NCBI GenBank assembly: GCA_910586395.1 | Contig: CAJUFX010000001.1 | Coordinates: forward strand, 8,416-72,415 | DNA: 64,000 bases | Source of the DNA: an uncultured Bacteroidales bacterium | GTDB taxonomy: Bacteria; Bacteroidota; Bacteroidia; Bacteroidales; P3 | Direction: 5' to 3' | Shown: in pieces, positions 62,695 to 64,000 of the stretch | How the letters are laid out: every line of letters begins with the position of its first letter | Numbering within the stretch: the stretch's first letter is position 1 | Program-made: the position numbers and the translations under genes | The notes under the pieces: generated by a model | Database searches by the model: none | What the model saw: only the letters and a program-made list of their open reading frames with translations | Told to the model about the DNA's origin: nothing

Positions 62695-63420
62695 ATGAAT
62701 AAGTTGCAGCCCGACAAACCGGCCCTGACGATCCTTTTGGCCGAAGACGACACCAATTTAGGCGGTTTCCTCAAATCCTATCTCGAAAACAAGGGATTTG
62801 CAGTCGGCTTGTTCACCAATGGAGAACAAGCCTTGAAAGCGTTTTTGGAGGGCGACTACAATTTCTGCATCACCGATGTCATGATGCCCGTCAAAGACGG
62901 CTTCTCCTTGGCCAAGGACATCCGGAAAAAAGACCCCAACATTCCCATTCTGTTCCTGACGGCCAAAACGCTCGAAGCCGACCGCCTGAAAGGTTTTCAA
63001 GTGGGGGGCGACGACTACCTGACCAAACCGTTCAGCATGGACGAACTCCTGTTGCGGATCCAAGCCATCGCGCGCCGCATGTCGATTCAGCCCGCGCCGC
63101 AACGGGAACAGATCTTCGACTTGGGCCGCATCCGTTTCGACTATACCAAACAAATACTTTTCAACGACGAGCGGCAAATCGGCTTGACGTCCAAGGAGTC
63201 CGAACTCCTGCTCGCGCTCTGCCTGCGGGAAGGCCAAGTGGTGGAACGCGGCGAAGCCCTCGTCAAGATATGGCATAGCGACAATTACTTCAATGCCAGA
63301 AGCATGGATGTCTATATCGCCAAATTGCGGCGGTTGTTGAAAGAGCATTCCGCATCCGAAATTTTAAACGTACACGGTGTCGGCTTCAAACTGCTGATTC
63401 ACCGCGAATCCAAAGCCTGA
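62695..63420 (+). CDS. RprY-like OmpR-family response regulator
   Basis: 241 residues with an N-terminal receiver domain: acidic pocket Asp18/Asp19 in LLAEDDTNLG, phosphorylation site Asp61 (ITDVMMPVKDG), and Lys111 in TKPF. A winged-helix DNA-binding domain of the OmpR type follows (about 145-241; LTSKESELLLALC and YIAKLRRLL). It pairs with the upstream kinase. A TTG at codon 4 is an alternative start if transcription begins at the internal promoter. Confidence 0.94.
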   Translation: MNKLQPDKPALTILLAEDDTNLGGFLKSYLENKGFAVGLFTNGEQALKAFLEGDYNFCITDVMMPVKDGFSLAKDIRKKDPNIPILFLTAKTLEADRLKGFQVGGDDYLTKPFSMDELLLRIQAIARRMSIQPAPQREQIFDLGRIRFDYTKQILFNDERQIGLTSKESELLLALCLREGQVVERGEALVKIWHSDNYFNARSMDVYIAKLRRLLKEHSASEILNVHGVGFKLLIHRESKA

Positions 63421-63499
63421 CCGAATGTTGCGACCGATGTCTGATTCCGTTGCTCCCCATGCCGAAACACGGCCGGCCGACGGCCGCGTCCCAAACCGA

Positions 63500-64000
63500 A
63501 TGTTCTGCACCGGCCACAGCCTTTGGGGCTTGTTGGGCGTATTTCTGTTGCTCGAATGCTTCGCCGCCGTTTCGTGCCGCAAAGATCCGGGCGATTTCGA
63601 GACCGCCCGCAACCCGCTGTCGTTCTCAGTCGATACGGTCTGTTTCGACACGGTACTCTCCACCCTCAACGTACCCGTCCAACGGTTCACCATCCATAAT
63701 CCGGGCAAAAAGCCGGTCAAAATCGCACGGATTTACATCCGGCAGGGCGAAAGCGGCTATGGCGCGGAATCGTTCCGCTTTACCGTGAACGGCGATACGT
63801 CGGCCGTTATACGCGACTTGATCCTCAACGGACACGACAGCCTGTTCGTCTTTATCCGGAGCGGCATCCACCTTTCCGGGCAAAACCTCCCGTTCATCGT
63901 GGACGCCTATTTTCAATGCGACATAGCCGAAAGCCGATCCTCGCAATCGGTCTATCTTTACGCTTACGGCCAAGACGCCCACTACTGGCATCCCGACCGG
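63500..64000 (+). CDS. Lipoprotein of the Ig-like Bacteroidota family, truncated by window end
   Basis: The frame is open from an ATG at 63425 to the last base; ATG 63500 is preferred because it gives a signal peptide (LLGVFLLLECFAAVSC) with a lipobox cysteine followed by RKDPGD. The mature part starts LSFSVDTVCFDTVLSTLNVP and continues VQRFTIHNPGKKPVKIARI, matching a Bacteroidota lipoprotein family with Ig-like beta-sandwich domains. The rest of the gene lies outside the window. Confidence 0.8.
   Translation, partial: MFCTGHSLWGLLGVFLLLECFAAVSCRKDPGDFETARNPLSFSVDTVCFDTVLSTLNVPVQRFTIHNPGKKPVKIARIYIRQGESGYGAESFRFTVNGDTSAVIRDLILNGHDSLFVFIRSGIHLSGQNLPFIVDAYFQCDIAESRSSQSVYLYAYGQDAHYWHPDR

Overview
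This window looks like chromosomal DNA of a member of the Bacteroidota, probably order Bacteroidales. The evidence is: repeated promoters of the TAnnTTTG (-7) type, often with TTG or TTTG about 20 bp upstream; a fused LpxC-FabZ gene; a Bat aerotolerance operon; an rprX/rprY-type two-component pair; an Rnf operon in the order B-C-D-G-E-A; PepSY-like, lamin-tail and gliding-type C-terminal surface domains; and few Shine-Dalgarno sites. The DNA is GC-rich by eye, so many long antisense frames are only shadows. I saw no rRNA, tRNA, intact insertion sequence or CRISPR array. The genus cannot be fixed from the sequence alone.

Layout. 1-6.1 kb: a 76-bp tandem repeat, clpB, an ABC exporter and an M20 amidohydrolase. 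6.2-12.7 kb: a PepSY-like periplasmic protein, a DUF308 membrane protein, a DMT exporter, then mlaE-mlaF-cvpA-pit as a tightly packed set. 12.7-18.1 kb: a glycosyltransferase convergent with gmd-fcl-phosphohexomutase (GDP-fucose supply). 18.2-25.4 kb: the most accessory-looking stretch, with an outer-membrane protein, a decayed SUMF1-type fragment, a mosaic KilA-N protein, a U32 peptidase, a DUF1016 PD-(D/E)xK nuclease and a lamin-tail surface protein. 25.5-29.6 kb: asd (+) facing tpx-dapD-thioredoxin (-), then a WbqC-like gene.

29.6-31.6 kb: pyrBI preceded by a long leader with a U-rich tract and a strong intrinsic terminator inside an open frame that overlaps the pyrB start. This resembles the enterobacterial pyrBI attenuator. 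31.6-34.7 kb: acpP-fabF-rnc, where RNase III carries a long tandem-repeat tail. 35.0-42.8 kb: purN, the six-gene Rnf complex, then carbamate kinase and ornithine carbamoyltransferase. Together these suggest energy conservation from amino-acid (arginine/citrulline) metabolism, although no arginine deiminase gene is in the window. 42.9-50.3 kb: a minus-strand unit ruvX-def-TPR protein-outer membrane barrel-ribF-yggS.

50.6-59.0 kb: the moxR-DUF58-hypothetical-batA-batBC-batD-batE operon with an in-frame BatB-BatC fusion. 59.1-64.0 kb: lpxC/fabZ, a roughly 300-bp cluster of nested inverted repeats, rprX-rprY, and a lipoprotein cut by the window end. The best candidates for something undescribed are the pyr leader, the inverted-repeat cluster at 60.66-60.97 kb and the repeat-tailed RNase III.
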